NCBI RefSeq assembly: GCF_017874615.1 | Contig: NZ_JAGIKV010000001.1 | Coordinates: 310,001-374,000 of the forward strand | Source: Paenibacillus xylanexedens | GTDB lineage: Bacteria > Bacillota > Bacilli > Paenibacillales > Paenibacillaceae | Length of the DNA stretch: 64,000 nt | Direction of reading: 5' to 3' | In this document: positions 26,071 through 34,595 of the stretch, piece by piece | Position numbering within the stretch: the stretch's first letter is position 1 | Layout of the letters: each line of letters begins with the position of its first letter | Translations under genes and position numbers: made by a program | Notes under the pieces: generated by a model | Seen by the model: only the letters and a program-made list of their open reading frames with translations | What the model was told of the DNA's origin: nothing | Database searches by the model: none

Positions 26071-28119
26071 TTATACAGACTTGCGCCAGTTGGAACGATA
26101 CATCAGATACAGGAAGTACGGCGTTCCGATGATCGCAATGAGTATGCCTGATGGAATCTCTGTCGGTGCCATGACGGTTCTGCCGATTGTATCGGCGAGC
26201 ACCAGCATGACTGCACCCGCTAATGCGGATAGGAACATGGATCGTCTTAACTTATTCCCCGTCAGTAACCGAACCATATGTGGTGCAATCAGGCCGATAA
26301 AACCAACGGTTCCTACGCAAGCAACAGCACCTGCTGCAAGTAATACACCCACTGTCATGGCTAATAATCGTGTACGACGTACTCCGAGACCAAGCCCGGA
26401 TGCACTATTGTCGTCAAATACCAGCAGTTCGAATCTGCGTGCCAGCCACCAAGCCACCGGTACCAGAATAACTAAAAATAATCCGATAACCTTCACCTGT
26501 TCCCAGGTACGAGCATAGGTGCTTCCTGTCAACCAGATATATCCGCTGCTACCGTATACCGCACCACGGACAATCAGAATCTGAATACCTGCTCCAGCAA
26601 TGGCAGACATCGCGATCCCCAGCAACACAACCGCCGAAGGGTTCAGTCCTTTCTTCCAGGCGAGGGAGAACACCACCACTGCAGCAATGGCTGCACCGAT
26701 GATTGCCGCAATTGGCAGCAAGTATATCGGAAGACCCGGCCATAAGATGATGACCATCATGGCTCCAAGCCCTGCACCTGAGGACACACCAACAATTGAA
26801 GCATCTGCCAGCGGGTTACGTACCGCCATCTGAATGAGCACACCGCTAATTGCCAGTGCAGCTCCTGCACCTGCGGCAACAAGAGTACGCGGAATCCGAA
26901 GCTGAATCAGCGCGGAGAACAGTCCATCCGATTGGAACAGACTTGGTAACCAATCGGCCAGGGGAATTCGCATACCACCAAACATCGTACTGAGCAAGAT
27001 AAGCACGACCGTTATGACTGAGAATAATACAGCCATCGGGCCAAATGCAAAGCGACGCGCAGCTCCTCCTGTGCTCATTGAAGTTGACATGCCTGATCCG
27101 TTTGCAGCCTTCATGCGTGTAAGAACAAGCCAGATGAGCCACGGTGCACCAATGATCGCCATAACGGCACCCGTTGGTAGTTCCATGCTGGAGTTATGCA
27201 CCATCTTGGCGAGGACATCTGCTCCAACCAGGAGCGCTGCGCCCCATATGAACACACCGGGTAAAAGTAATCGGTTAGAACGTACACCACTTAATCGAAC
27301 CAGATGAGGTGCAACTAGTCCCACGAAGCCAATCGGTCCAATTACACTGACAATCACAGCGGCCAGCAATACAGCAAGAATTAACCCTACTGCACGAGCC
27401 AATGTAACCTTTTGTCCCAAGGAAGAAGCCGTTGATTCATCCAGCTCCAGCATATCCCACTGTCTGGACAGGATTAACGCGAGAAGGGTAATACCAACCA
27501 CCCAAGGCAAAGCATAAAACACACCACTCCAGTCATTCTGGACAAGTGTTCCGGAGCCCCAAAGGAACAACCCTTGTGTCTCCATGGAGAAAAAAATATG
27601 TAATGCGCTTGTAAATGAACCAAGCACCATCGATACAATCATACCGGACAACGCAAGTCGAACCGGGCTTGATGTTCGTCCGCCGCCCATGAAATAAGCC
27701 GCAAATGCTGCCAGCAAACCACCTAGGGCTGCGAAAAGAAAAGGCGACTGACTTAATAGACCCGGAAAAGCGATAGCTCCCAGAACCACCACAAAGTATG
27801 CTCCTGCATTAATGCCCAATGTATCTGAAGCAGCCAATGGATTACGAGTAATCGTTTGCAGCAAAGCGCCCGCAACAGCCAGTGCACCACCCGAAAGAAT
27901 ACCGATCACTGTACGCGGCATGCGCAAGTCCCAGACCATATTGTGCTCTAATGAATCCTGTCTGCCTGTAAGTGCATCCCACACGACATGCAAAGGAATG
28001 GATGCCTCTCCATAACACAGACTTACAAAAAAAAGCACGATGAGAGCGGTTAGACCGCCCCCATATATGCTTATTGTGCGCCAATTCATAGCTGGCTTAG
28101 ATCCTTGAACCGAACTCAT
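26071..28119 (-). CDS. FhuB-like double-length iron-siderophore ABC permease
   Basis: 682 residues: two FecCD permease units fused end to end (about 10-340 and 355-680), each with around ten membrane helices. Each half shows family landmarks: MPRTVIGILSGGALAVAGALLQTITRNPLAASDTLGINAGA and GPIGFVGLVAPHLVRL in the first, IPRTLVAAGAGAALAISGVLIQMAVRNPLADASIVGVSSGA and GTVGFIGLIAPHMVRLLTG in the second. The ATG at 28117-28119 overlaps the stop of the upstream binding protein (ATGA), so the two are translationally coupled. No ATPase gene is adjacent; the FhuC-type ATPase must come from elsewhere. Expression should follow the Fur promoter at 29152-29207. Confidence 0.93.
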   Translation of the reverse strand: MSSVQGSKPAMNWRTISIYGGGLTALIVLFFVSLCYGEASIPLHVVWDALTGRQDSLEHNMVWDLRMPRTVIGILSGGALAVAGALLQTITRNPLAASDTLGINAGAYFVVVLGAIAFPGLLSQSPFLFAALGGLLAAFAAYFMGGGRTSSPVRLALSGMIVSMVLGSFTSALHIFFSMETQGLFLWGSGTLVQNDWSGVFYALPWVVGITLLALILSRQWDMLELDESTASSLGQKVTLARAVGLILAVLLAAVIVSVIGPIGFVGLVAPHLVRLSGVRSNRLLLPGVFIWGAALLVGADVLAKMVHNSSMELPTGAVMAIIGAPWLIWLVLTRMKAANGSGMSTSMSTGGAARRFAFGPMAVLFSVITVVLILLSTMFGGMRIPLADWLPSLFQSDGLFSALIQLRIPRTLVAAGAGAALAISGVLIQMAVRNPLADASIVGVSSGAGLGAMMVIILWPGLPIYLLPIAAIIGAAIAAVVVFSLAWKKGLNPSAVVLLGIAMSAIAGAGIQILIVRGAVYGSSGYIWLTGSTYARTWEQVKVIGLFLVILVPVAWWLARRFELLVFDDNSASGLGLGVRRTRLLAMTVGVLLAAGAVACVGTVGFIGLIAPHMVRLLTGNKLRRSMFLSALAGAVMLVLADTIGRTVMAPTEIPSGILIAIIGTPYFLYLMYRSNWRKSV

Positions 28120-29117
28120 TTGGTAATCGCCTCGACTACCCCATCAACCAATACTTTGGAGGAGATCGGTCCACCAAATGTCCATGTTGTGCTATCCAGT
28201 TGATAGGTGCGTTTGTCCTTCACGAAGTTCAGTCCATTCCATACCGAGTTATCCTTCATAGCTGTGCCAAAGACATCATCGTCTGGTTGGGTGATGTAAA
28301 TGAAGTTACTGTCCTTTACAGCGGTCAACGACTCAATTCCTACTGTCGAGAAGCCGTAGTTTTCCAATTTATCCGGCTGCCAATCGTTCACCAGTCCGAT
28401 TTTGTCCAATGTACCAATCACAACCGAGTTATCGGTAAACATGCGCAGGCTGACTGCATTTTGATATGTGAACGCTTGTGTCAGTGCAAATTTGAAGTTT
28501 TCTTTACCCGCAGCAGCCAGTTTTTCTTTGGCTTCTACATAGTGCTGATCGAGATTACTCAGAACTTCTTTTGCTTTGTCTTCTTTACCGAGAGCTGTTG
28601 CAATTGAGTTGAGAATTTCTGTCATTTTATCATAGTTATAACCGTCTCCATCGTACGGATCGAATTCGATTGTTGGTGCAATTGCATTCAGCTGATCGTA
28701 GACCGCCGTATTATTATCTGCATTAGCAATGATGAGATCTGGCTTCAATGCAGCAATAGCTTCCAGATTTGGTTCACTGCGTGTTCCGATATCCGTTACA
28801 CTGTCATCCAGTGCTGCTTCGGATGTTACCCACACTTTATAGTTAGCGTTATCTGCATTACCTACTGGTTGAACACCCAGGGCAATAACATCTTCCGTAT
28901 ATGTCCATTCAAGTGTAACGACACGTTCTGCTGGCTTGTCCAGCTTAAGCTCTCCACGTTTATGCTTCACGGTAACAGGACCTGCTGTCTCTTCAGCCGG
29001 AGCACTACCCGAGTCACTACCTTGACTTGTATCTGTTGTAGTCGTGGTTTTACCACAACCCGCCAAAACCAGCACAAAGGCCAGCATAATCAACAGTCCA
29101 TTCAACCCTTTTTTCAT
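28116..29117 (-). CDS. iron-siderophore ABC transporter substrate-binding lipoprotein
   Basis: 333 residues from ATG 29117, behind AGGGGAGAAAAGAG; the frame extends upstream to 29159 only by chance. Lipobox LVLAGC-G, Thr/Ser tether, then class III binding fold: AERVVTLEWTYTEDVIALGVQPVG, LKPDLIIANADNNTAVYDQLNAIAPTIEF, SVWNGLNFVKDKRTYQLD. It delivers ferric siderophore to the fused permease encoded immediately downstream, with which its stop codon overlaps. A consensus promoter with a Fur box lies just upstream. Confidence 0.93.
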   Translation of the reverse strand: MKKGLNGLLIMLAFVLVLAGCGKTTTTTDTSQGSDSGSAPAEETAGPVTVKHKRGELKLDKPAERVVTLEWTYTEDVIALGVQPVGNADNANYKVWVTSEAALDDSVTDIGTRSEPNLEAIAALKPDLIIANADNNTAVYDQLNAIAPTIEFDPYDGDGYNYDKMTEILNSIATALGKEDKAKEVLSNLDQHYVEAKEKLAAAGKENFKFALTQAFTYQNAVSLRMFTDNSVVIGTLDKIGLVNDWQPDKLENYGFSTVGIESLTAVKDSNFIYITQPDDDVFGTAMKDNSVWNGLNFVKDKRTYQLDSTTWTFGGPISSKVLVDGVVEAITK

Positions 29118-29151
29118 ATCTCTTTTCTCCCCTGTTAATATGTATTTATAT

Positions 29152-29207
29152 GATAACAATTATCATTATCACTATTGGATTATGCCGTAGGAATGAATTT
29201 TTGTCAA
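29152..29207 (-). promoter_or_regulatory. Fur-controlled promoter of the binding protein-permease operon
   Basis: On the minus strand TTGACA (29202-29207), a 17-bp spacer and CATAAT (29179-29184) form a near-perfect promoter. GATAATGATAATTGTTATC (29152-29170) follows as the Fur box, covering the start of transcription. Confidence 0.88.
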
Positions 29208-29240
29208 TGGAAAGTACCTTATTCCCATTCTTTTATCAAA

Positions 29241-29276
29241 TAAAAAAGGAAAGGATAGCTCAATGGCCATCCTTCC
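29241..29276 (-). terminator. terminator of the CueP-like gene
   Basis: On the minus strand AAGGATGGC and GCTATCCTT arms are followed by TCCTTTTTTATTTG. It lies about 25 bp past the CueP-like stop and just upstream of the iron promoter. Confidence 0.7.
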
Positions 29277-29299
29277 CTTCCATCGCTTCTCTGTTTGCA

Positions 29300-29842
29300 T
29301 TAACTCAACTGCATCGTAGTGATGCATGTATTATCATTTTCGTATGTAGACAATTGCGTTTCTGCAACCTTTCCATCTCGAACAATACGAATGAGATAGG
29401 TTCTGTCTCTTGGCACCCAAAAATCCAAAAATCCGTTTGCACCAGACTTAATCACTTCATCTTTCATAAAAGTGTTGCCTTGAGAATCATGAATGGTAAC
29501 GCTGAATTCCTTATTACTCATTTCCCCCTGACAACCGGTCAAGCTATGAATTGCACAGGGATGGGTCTGGTCCACATAGGGTGCAATGGAAAGGAAAAAT
29601 TCGTTCTCAGGCAAATCGTATGTAGTGGTCTCTTCATCTTGATCGGTGACGATTAACTGTTTGGCAGTGATGGAAGCAGATTCCGGTGTCTCTTTTCCTG
29701 TGCTGATATCTTCCACCAATTTTCGGATGTTGGGTGCACTGGCTGTACCCGCCTCATCCTTGCCCGTATTGTTTGCAAACAGATAGGTTCCGATTACAAT
29801 TACAACTGCAACACTTGCAATGATCCACATTTGTTTCTTCAT
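29300..29842 (-). CDS. CueP-family metal-binding protein
   Basis: 180 residues from ATG 29842 (GGAG upstream). An N-terminal hydrophobic segment (about 4-24) anchors or exports it. The extracytoplasmic part has the CueP-type cysteine/histidine segment THPCAIHSLTGCQGEM (Cys and His about 95-104) and the C-terminal TCITTMQL, with an Ig-like middle (GANGFLDFWVPRDRTYLIRI). CueP of Salmonella is a periplasmic copper protein; Gram-positive relatives are membrane-tethered. Role here is probably copper or other metal binding at the cell surface. It lies upstream of the iron operon but has its own terminator. Confidence 0.8.
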   Translation of the reverse strand: MKKQMWIIASVAVVIVIGTYLFANNTGKDEAGTASAPNIRKLVEDISTGKETPESASITAKQLIVTDQDEETTTYDLPENEFFLSIAPYVDQTHPCAIHSLTGCQGEMSNKEFSVTIHDSQGNTFMKDEVIKSGANGFLDFWVPRDRTYLIRIVRDGKVAETQLSTYENDNTCITTMQLS

Positions 29843-30033
29843 TTGGAGTCCATCTCCTCGTCCGTTTTCATTAAGTATAATAGAGAATAAACTATGATGG
29901 ACTTAAACATCGATAAATTCACCAGATATTCACATATATGGTTGGTTCATTTCGGGATATGCATATATGTATGATATCTGGTCGATAAGTCTTACAGTTC
30001 ATTGCGTGAGCGACAATTAATATGCCATAATCC

Positions 30034-30219
30034 GGCAGTGATCTGTCTCGATGGACTTCTGCCATGGTTTGCCTGAAGCTTGATCAAGCCCATGTCTTGG
30101 ACCATTATCGCGTGATTCAGGGTCGTCCTCACGACTCCCGGTTGGATCATAACATGGAGCGAGCACTAACGAATCTGAGCCGTCTTATTCAACGATTTGA
30201 AGCGTCTGCAGAAATCTAA
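30034..30219 (+). pseudogene. unidentified coding remnant
   Basis: An open stretch ending at TAA 30217-30219 reads (from ATG 30064) DQAHVLDHYRVIQGRPHDS and then RLDHNMERALTNLSRLIQR. The amphipathic, charged composition looks like the C-terminal helices of a soluble protein. There is no ribosome site and no upstream domain, so it is probably the tail of a lost gene. I do not recognise the family. Confidence 0.35.
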
Positions 30220-30372
30220 GGAACCTTAGACACTCTATTTCGGATTATAAAGCCGTTTTCAATGTTTTTATCAGGGGATTCTGTTCGATAACGTGTCTGA
30301 TGTTCCTTAGAATTTAAAAAGAGGACCTGAAGGCCAAATAAGATGTCCTGAGTTCCTTAGAAAATCCTCTTT
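30216..30372. repeat. dispersed CTAAGGAA/TTCCTTAG intergenic repeat
   Basis: CTAAGGAACCTTAGA at 30216, TGTTCCTTAGAATT at 30301 and GAGTTCCTTAGAAAAT at 30350 mark the ends of two adjacent units. The second and third are about 50 bp apart, with AGAGGAC/GTCCT between them. The pattern is that of a small palindromic intergenic element, of a kind I associate with Paenibacillus genomes. Its copy number cannot be seen here. Confidence 0.5.
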
Positions 30373-30461
30373 CCATTCGCCAAGATCGGTCTGGTGATTC
30401 AAGACTCCTTATCCATCTCGGCGTATCCTTATTGATAATAGTGACTTGTTCAAACCAAATA

Positions 30462-30495
30462 AAACAGCGCAACCTCGTTCTGATGGGCGCTGTTT
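30462..30495. terminator. hairpin, possible terminator
   Basis: AAACAGCGC and GCGCTGTTT arms with a 16-base loop, and a T7 tract about 8 bases further on the plus strand. On the minus strand it follows the flavoenzyme gene and is trailed by TATTTGG. Confidence 0.55.
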
Positions 30496-30513
30496 GTGTA
30501 AACTTTTTTTGAG

Positions 30514-30554
30514 GCCCGACACAAGTTCGAGGAGATCTCGAAATTGTGTCGGGC
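30514..30554. terminator. long hairpin after the flavoenzyme gene
   Basis: GCCCGACACAA and TTGTGTCGGGC are perfect 11-bp arms, with an inner TTCGAG/CTCGAA stem. It lies 34 bp past the stop of the flavoenzyme gene. Confidence 0.65.
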
Positions 30555-30587
30555 TCTTCAGATTGCCTTCCATTCACGCAAACCTAT

Positions 30588-31619
30588 CTACGTATTGGAG
30601 AGAGCTTTGTTTTTTTCATAAAACCGGGCATTGTGAGAAGATACCCCTGCCATATCGGAAGCAGCAGGTTCCAAATAGGTCTTGGCACTGTTGACTGCGA
30701 GCACCGCATCGTTAAAAGCACCTGCGATCAGCCTGACTTTGCTTCCATAAGTAATGAAATCACCTGCTCCGAATATGCCTGGAATGTTGGTACGCATGCG
30801 CTGATCAACGGATACGCCGTAATCTTCCCGCGCCAGTCCCCATTGCACGAGGTTACCGAAATCGCGATCATACCCATGGCTTACAACAACTTCATCCACT
30901 TCAACAAGTGTGATCTCACCAGTTTCTACATGGGCTAGCTCAACACGATCGATTTTGTCACCTGTACCGTATAAGCGTGAGATGCTAAATGGCGTCATGA
31001 CGCTCGCTTGAGCTTTCATCTGAGCAACTGGCGACTCGTGTCCGGTAAATTCATGACGTCTGTGTGATACCGTGACTTCACTTGCTATCTTGACCATTTC
31101 ATTCGCCCAGTCGACTGCGGAATCGCCGCCACCCGAGATCAGAACACGCTTCCCGGCAAATCGGGACAGGTCGGTTATCGTATAGTGCAGATTTGTCAGC
31201 TCATACCGATTGGCACCTTCGATATCCAGCTTTTGCACCTGAGTCATGCCTCTGCCCGCACATAACAGGATGGTACGTGTGTAATGACGCTCGCCTGTTT
31301 TGGAAATGAGTACAAATATATCATCCTCACGTCGTTCAAGCTCGGCTATTTCCTGCCCAAACACAATCGTTGGATCGAACGTTCTCGCTTGTCTCTCCAG
31401 TGATTCAATCAGCATCTCACAGCGAATCGGATCAATTCCGCCTACATCCCAGATCAGCTTCTCCGGGTACGTACGCATGAATCCACCCAGTTCCTGTTTG
31501 GCTTCAATGATTTTGGTACGCATGGCTCTCATGCCACTATAAAAGGAGGCGTACATTCCAGCAGGCCCACCACCTATAATCGTAATATCGTAGATATCCA
31601 ATTGTGTCTCCGTTGTCAT
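30588..31619 (-). CDS. ferredoxin-NADP-reductase type 2 / IruO-like flavoenzyme
   Basis: 343 residues; ATG 31619 directly abuts the TAA of the upstream binding protein with no spacer. FAD motif IIGGGPAGMYASFYSGMRAMRTKIIEA near residue 14, NAD(P) motif VLISGGGDSAVDWANEM near 158, and the terminal IFGAGDFITYGSKVRLIAGAFNDAVLAVNSA. It lacks the thioredoxin-reductase CxxC, as in FNR2 (YumC/YcgT) enzymes. Cotranscription with a Fur-boxed siderophore-binding protein suggests an IruO-like job: NADPH-driven reduction of the ferric siderophore to free iron in the cytoplasm. That substrate is inferred from context. Confidence 0.87.
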   Translation of the reverse strand: MTTETQLDIYDITIIGGGPAGMYASFYSGMRAMRTKIIEAKQELGGFMRTYPEKLIWDVGGIDPIRCEMLIESLERQARTFDPTIVFGQEIAELERREDDIFVLISKTGERHYTRTILLCAGRGMTQVQKLDIEGANRYELTNLHYTITDLSRFAGKRVLISGGGDSAVDWANEMVKIASEVTVSHRRHEFTGHESPVAQMKAQASVMTPFSISRLYGTGDKIDRVELAHVETGEITLVEVDEVVVSHGYDRDFGNLVQWGLAREDYGVSVDQRMRTNIPGIFGAGDFITYGSKVRLIAGAFNDAVLAVNSAKTYLEPAASDMAGVSSHNARFYEKNKALSNT

Positions 31620-32636
31620 TTAAGGCACCAACTTTTCAACAACATAGTCCATCAATTTTACAGAGCCAATCGGACCTACACCGGATACGAATTGGCTTGT
31701 CTTCAACGGGAAGACATGATCATTCTTCACAGCCTCCAGATTTGACCACACCTGGCTTGCTTTCAGATCTTCCATAGATTTCTTCGTGTCATAACCTACG
31801 AGGGTTCTGTCTTCCAGGAAAATATAATCCGGATTCATCTCAGGCAAAAATTCCAGTGAGAACTGGCTAAACCAATCTGTAGAGTCTTTGATCGCTTCAG
31901 GACTATTCAGACCCAGGATATCATAGAAGAAAACACTGCTGCTTCCTCCTTTGGGACCCATGAAACGGTAACGATTGTGCTCTACCCGGAGAACCAATAC
32001 GGTCTTGTCTCCCAGGGCTGTCGCAATTTTCTCTTTCGCTTGTGAGGCTTTCTCGTCGAATTCAGCCAGTACTTTGGCAGATTCTTCGGTCTTGTCAAAT
32101 ATGGCAGCCAGCTTTGGCATAGCACGTTTCATTTCACTGTTGGCATCCAGTGCCACTGTAGGAGCGATTTTGGACAATTCATCATATACGCCCTGTTCCA
32201 TACCTTCGCCGGCTGTAAGGATCATATCCGGTGACAGCGCAAGCAACTGCTCATAATTATATTGATATTGCTCGACTTCAATGATCTGGACTCCATGTTC
32301 TTTCAAATAATCAGGGCGGTATTCCGCTTCAACCTCTGGAGTTAACAAAACGATTTGGGGTGTAACACCCATTTCAATCAGATACTCGGCATAGATCGAA
32401 TCAAACACAACCAGATTTTGAGGATGAGTTGGAATCGTTACTTCTCCAAACTGATCCTTCACCACTTTAGTCCCACTTTCAGTCACTGTTTCTTCTGCAG
32501 TACTCGCTGCTCCTTCAGTTGGAGCACCTGCTGTTCCAGCTGTAGCGTTCTCTTCCTTGGTTCCACCGGAACATGCCGCCAGCATTACACTAATCACCAA
32601 CAGCATGATACCAAACCCTTTAAATCTTCGTGACAT
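31620..32636 (-). CDS. iron-siderophore ABC transporter substrate-binding lipoprotein
   Basis: 338 residues from ATG 32636. Signal peptide with lipobox MLAAC-S, an Ala/Thr/Glu-rich tether (about 24-55), then class III binding fold: QNLVVFDSIYAEYLIEMGVTPQIVL, LLALSPDMILTAGEGMEQGVYDELSKIAPTVAL, QVWSNLEAVKNDHVFPL. The tail FVSGVGPIGSVKLMDYVVEKLVP is typical of the C-terminal lobe. It differs from the other two binding proteins in the window, so probably has another siderophore. Fur box immediately upstream; the flavoenzyme follows with no gap; the Btr-like regulator lies upstream on the same strand. Confidence 0.92.
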   Translation of the reverse strand: MSRRFKGFGIMLLVISVMLAACSGGTKEENATAGTAGAPTEGAASTAEETVTESGTKVVKDQFGEVTIPTHPQNLVVFDSIYAEYLIEMGVTPQIVLLTPEVEAEYRPDYLKEHGVQIIEVEQYQYNYEQLLALSPDMILTAGEGMEQGVYDELSKIAPTVALDANSEMKRAMPKLAAIFDKTEESAKVLAEFDEKASQAKEKIATALGDKTVLVLRVEHNRYRFMGPKGGSSSVFFYDILGLNSPEAIKDSTDWFSQFSLEFLPEMNPDYIFLEDRTLVGYDTKKSMEDLKASQVWSNLEAVKNDHVFPLKTSQFVSGVGPIGSVKLMDYVVEKLVP

Positions 32637-32662
32637 GATATACTTCGCCCCTTATGTATATT

Positions 32663-32681
32663 GATAATGATAATTATTATC
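32663..32681. promoter_or_regulatory. Fur box before the second siderophore operon
   Basis: GATAATGATAATTATTATC, 19 bp, close to the classical Fur box and flanked by TT/AA. It lies 27 bp upstream of the binding-protein start. TACTAT at about 32689 on the minus strand may be the -10 box. Confidence 0.85.
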
Positions 32682-32738
32682 AAATAGTATCAAATAAGAA
32701 GTGTTGCTTCCATAGCATATCGTGCGTATTCCGTTGGA

Positions 32739-34364
32739 TTATTGTGCTCTCTCATGAAGAGGTTCCGTAAGATGGCGAATGATCTGATTTAGAATCAGAG
32801 TGTGACCCGTAATTCCGTGACCGTCTACCCACAGGTGAGTATCTACGTAAAATACCCGATTATTTTTCACAGCCTTCAGCTCGTTCCATTGCGTGCTCTC
32901 CCATAGTTTCCTCATATTCTCTTCAGCGCTGAAGTGCTGCATGATCCGCTTCTCAACAAAGAGGTAATCGGGATTGGCCTGTGTGAGCAGTTCAAGCGAA
33001 CAAGGGTTAAACCAGGCTGTACCTGAATCCAGTGCTTGCGGCAGTGCTAATCCAAGCTGTTCATATAACAAGTGTGATACCCCGTGTGAATGCCCACCCA
33101 GATATCGATAACCAAACGCTTCTACCCTCAGCAGCATGACAGTGGACGCGGATTGGATGATGGGTTGCAACTGTCGCTTAGCTACGCTGACTTCATGTTT
33201 CATCTGCTGATGCAGTCTATAAGCCTCTTCTTCTTTGAGAAACCAGACTGCCAATTGATCGAGCATTGGTTCTACATCTTGATGAAGTCCGGTAAGAATC
33301 GGTGCAATTGTGCGCAGCTCCCTTTTAACCTCTTCCGTCAATACGTTTCCTATCAACATCTCCGGTTGAACTTGTCGAACAAGTTCTATCTCCACCTCAT
33401 ACTGTGTAACCTCCAGCATCTGCACTCCATGCGCTATAAATTGTTCATGGTGATGTGGGGACAGCAGGATTGGGGTGACCACTACGGCATGGGGGATGAC
33501 ACCCAGATGAATCATAATTTCTGCACAGATTGGAGAAAGTGATACGATCTTTCGCTGCGTCATCGTCTGCCTATATATCTTAGGTGATACGCCAGTCAGT
33601 TGTTTGAAGCGTCGGCTAAAATAATGAGCATCTTCAAATCCAGACTTTTTGGCAATATCCTGTGAGGTTGCAGCGGTTAATATCAGTTCTTCCTGCGCGC
33701 GATAGATCCGGTAGTGGGCCAGATAATCCAGAGGTGGCTTACCATATCGCTCACTAAATTTGCGGGAATAATGCCATGGACTAATACCGGCAATCTGAGC
33801 TAACTGTGTACGTGTAATGACCTGATCATAATGCTGCTGCATGTAGTCAATGGATCGAATTATACCGTGTTCTGGCTTCAACTCGTCATCCGGCTGTTTC
33901 CGATATAGATTACTTAACAACTCATATAACAAATGCTGATGGCCAACCCTTTCTGCACTCTGATCCTGTGAATGCACTTCACTCCAATGCTGAATGATAC
34001 TTGCCAGAGCTCCACCGGACAGTTGCACTTTCTGATACGCCTCTCCTGACGGTAACTGCCATTCGAACTTCTCAGCTTCCCGTCTATCATGCAGCACCGA
34101 ATATGTATCGAACTGAACATGCCAGCCTGCCAGATCCAGGTTGCCACCTTCAATGACCTCCATTACGGAGTTCTCTTCAAGCGCAATTAATTCTCCATAG
34201 GAAACGTGAACTCGGTGTCCATTTATATCCCAGATCGCTTTTCCATCAATAATAAATATCAAGGTGTGACTGAAAAAGTGGTGCATTTCGCCTCTAGTTA
34301 TCCATGCACTGGTTAATGCCTTCGTCGACTTCCACTGAGCGATCCATTCCATGTTGTCAGTCAT
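32739..34364 (-). CDS. Btr-like AraC regulator fused to a siderophore-binding domain
   Basis: 541 residues from ATG 34364 (AAAGGA upstream). A cupin-like N-terminus (about 1-150), AraC helix-turn-helix pair (about 170-270: VITRTQLAQIAGISPWHYSRKFSERYGKPP and TSQDIAKKSGFEDAHYFSRRFKQLTGVSP), then a FepB/FeuA-type binding domain (about 275-530: KIVSLSPICAEIMIHLGVIPHAVVV, QVQPEMLIGNVLTEEVKRELRTIAPILTG, TQWNELKAVKNNRVFYVDTH). There is no signal peptide, so it is cytoplasmic. B. subtilis Btr has the same build and activates siderophore uptake when it binds the ferric or apo-siderophore. The downstream Fur-boxed binding protein is the obvious target. Confidence 0.9.
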   Translation of the reverse strand: MTDNMEWIAQWKSTKALTSAWITRGEMHHFFSHTLIFIIDGKAIWDINGHRVHVSYGELIALEENSVMEVIEGGNLDLAGWHVQFDTYSVLHDRREAEKFEWQLPSGEAYQKVQLSGGALASIIQHWSEVHSQDQSAERVGHQHLLYELLSNLYRKQPDDELKPEHGIIRSIDYMQQHYDQVITRTQLAQIAGISPWHYSRKFSERYGKPPLDYLAHYRIYRAQEELILTAATSQDIAKKSGFEDAHYFSRRFKQLTGVSPKIYRQTMTQRKIVSLSPICAEIMIHLGVIPHAVVVTPILLSPHHHEQFIAHGVQMLEVTQYEVEIELVRQVQPEMLIGNVLTEEVKRELRTIAPILTGLHQDVEPMLDQLAVWFLKEEEAYRLHQQMKHEVSVAKRQLQPIIQSASTVMLLRVEAFGYRYLGGHSHGVSHLLYEQLGLALPQALDSGTAWFNPCSLELLTQANPDYLFVEKRIMQHFSAEENMRKLWESTQWNELKAVKNNRVFYVDTHLWVDGHGITGHTLILNQIIRHLTEPLHERAQ

Positions 34365-34509
34365 ATCGTTATCCTTTCTAAGGGATTAATCATCCTGATT
34401 TATTACGTTTCACTATATCAAAATACATGACATCCCCATATCCAACAAGCTATGGCATGAATAAAATGGAGGACAGCTATTATACATTTCATACTTATAT
34501 TTTCAGATA

Positions 34510-34552
34510 AAAAACAACAAAAAGAGCCCGTACCATCAGATATAGGCTCTTT
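34510..34552 (-). terminator. terminator of the PTS-like gene
   Basis: On the minus strand AAAGAGCC and GGCTCTTT arms are followed by TTGTTGTTTTTTATC. Confidence 0.75.
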
Positions 34553-34595
34553 CTTACAACTGTAATGCTACTTTTGCAATAATACGTTCTACGTA

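Larger units (their letters stand above)
29843..30587. other. 745-bp intergenic region with gene remnant, repeats and hairpins
   Basis: No intact gene. It holds an unidentified coding remnant (about 30034-30219), a cluster of CTAAGGAA/TTCCTTAG repeats (30216-30372) and two hairpins at 30462-30554, listed separately. The left part (29843-30030) shows only AT-rich promoter-like DNA for the CueP gene. Confidence 0.6.

Noticed and set aside
25861-26151. 96-codon plus-strand frame after the aminotransferase
   Set aside because: It crosses a terminator and the permease gene and has no ribosome site or family features.
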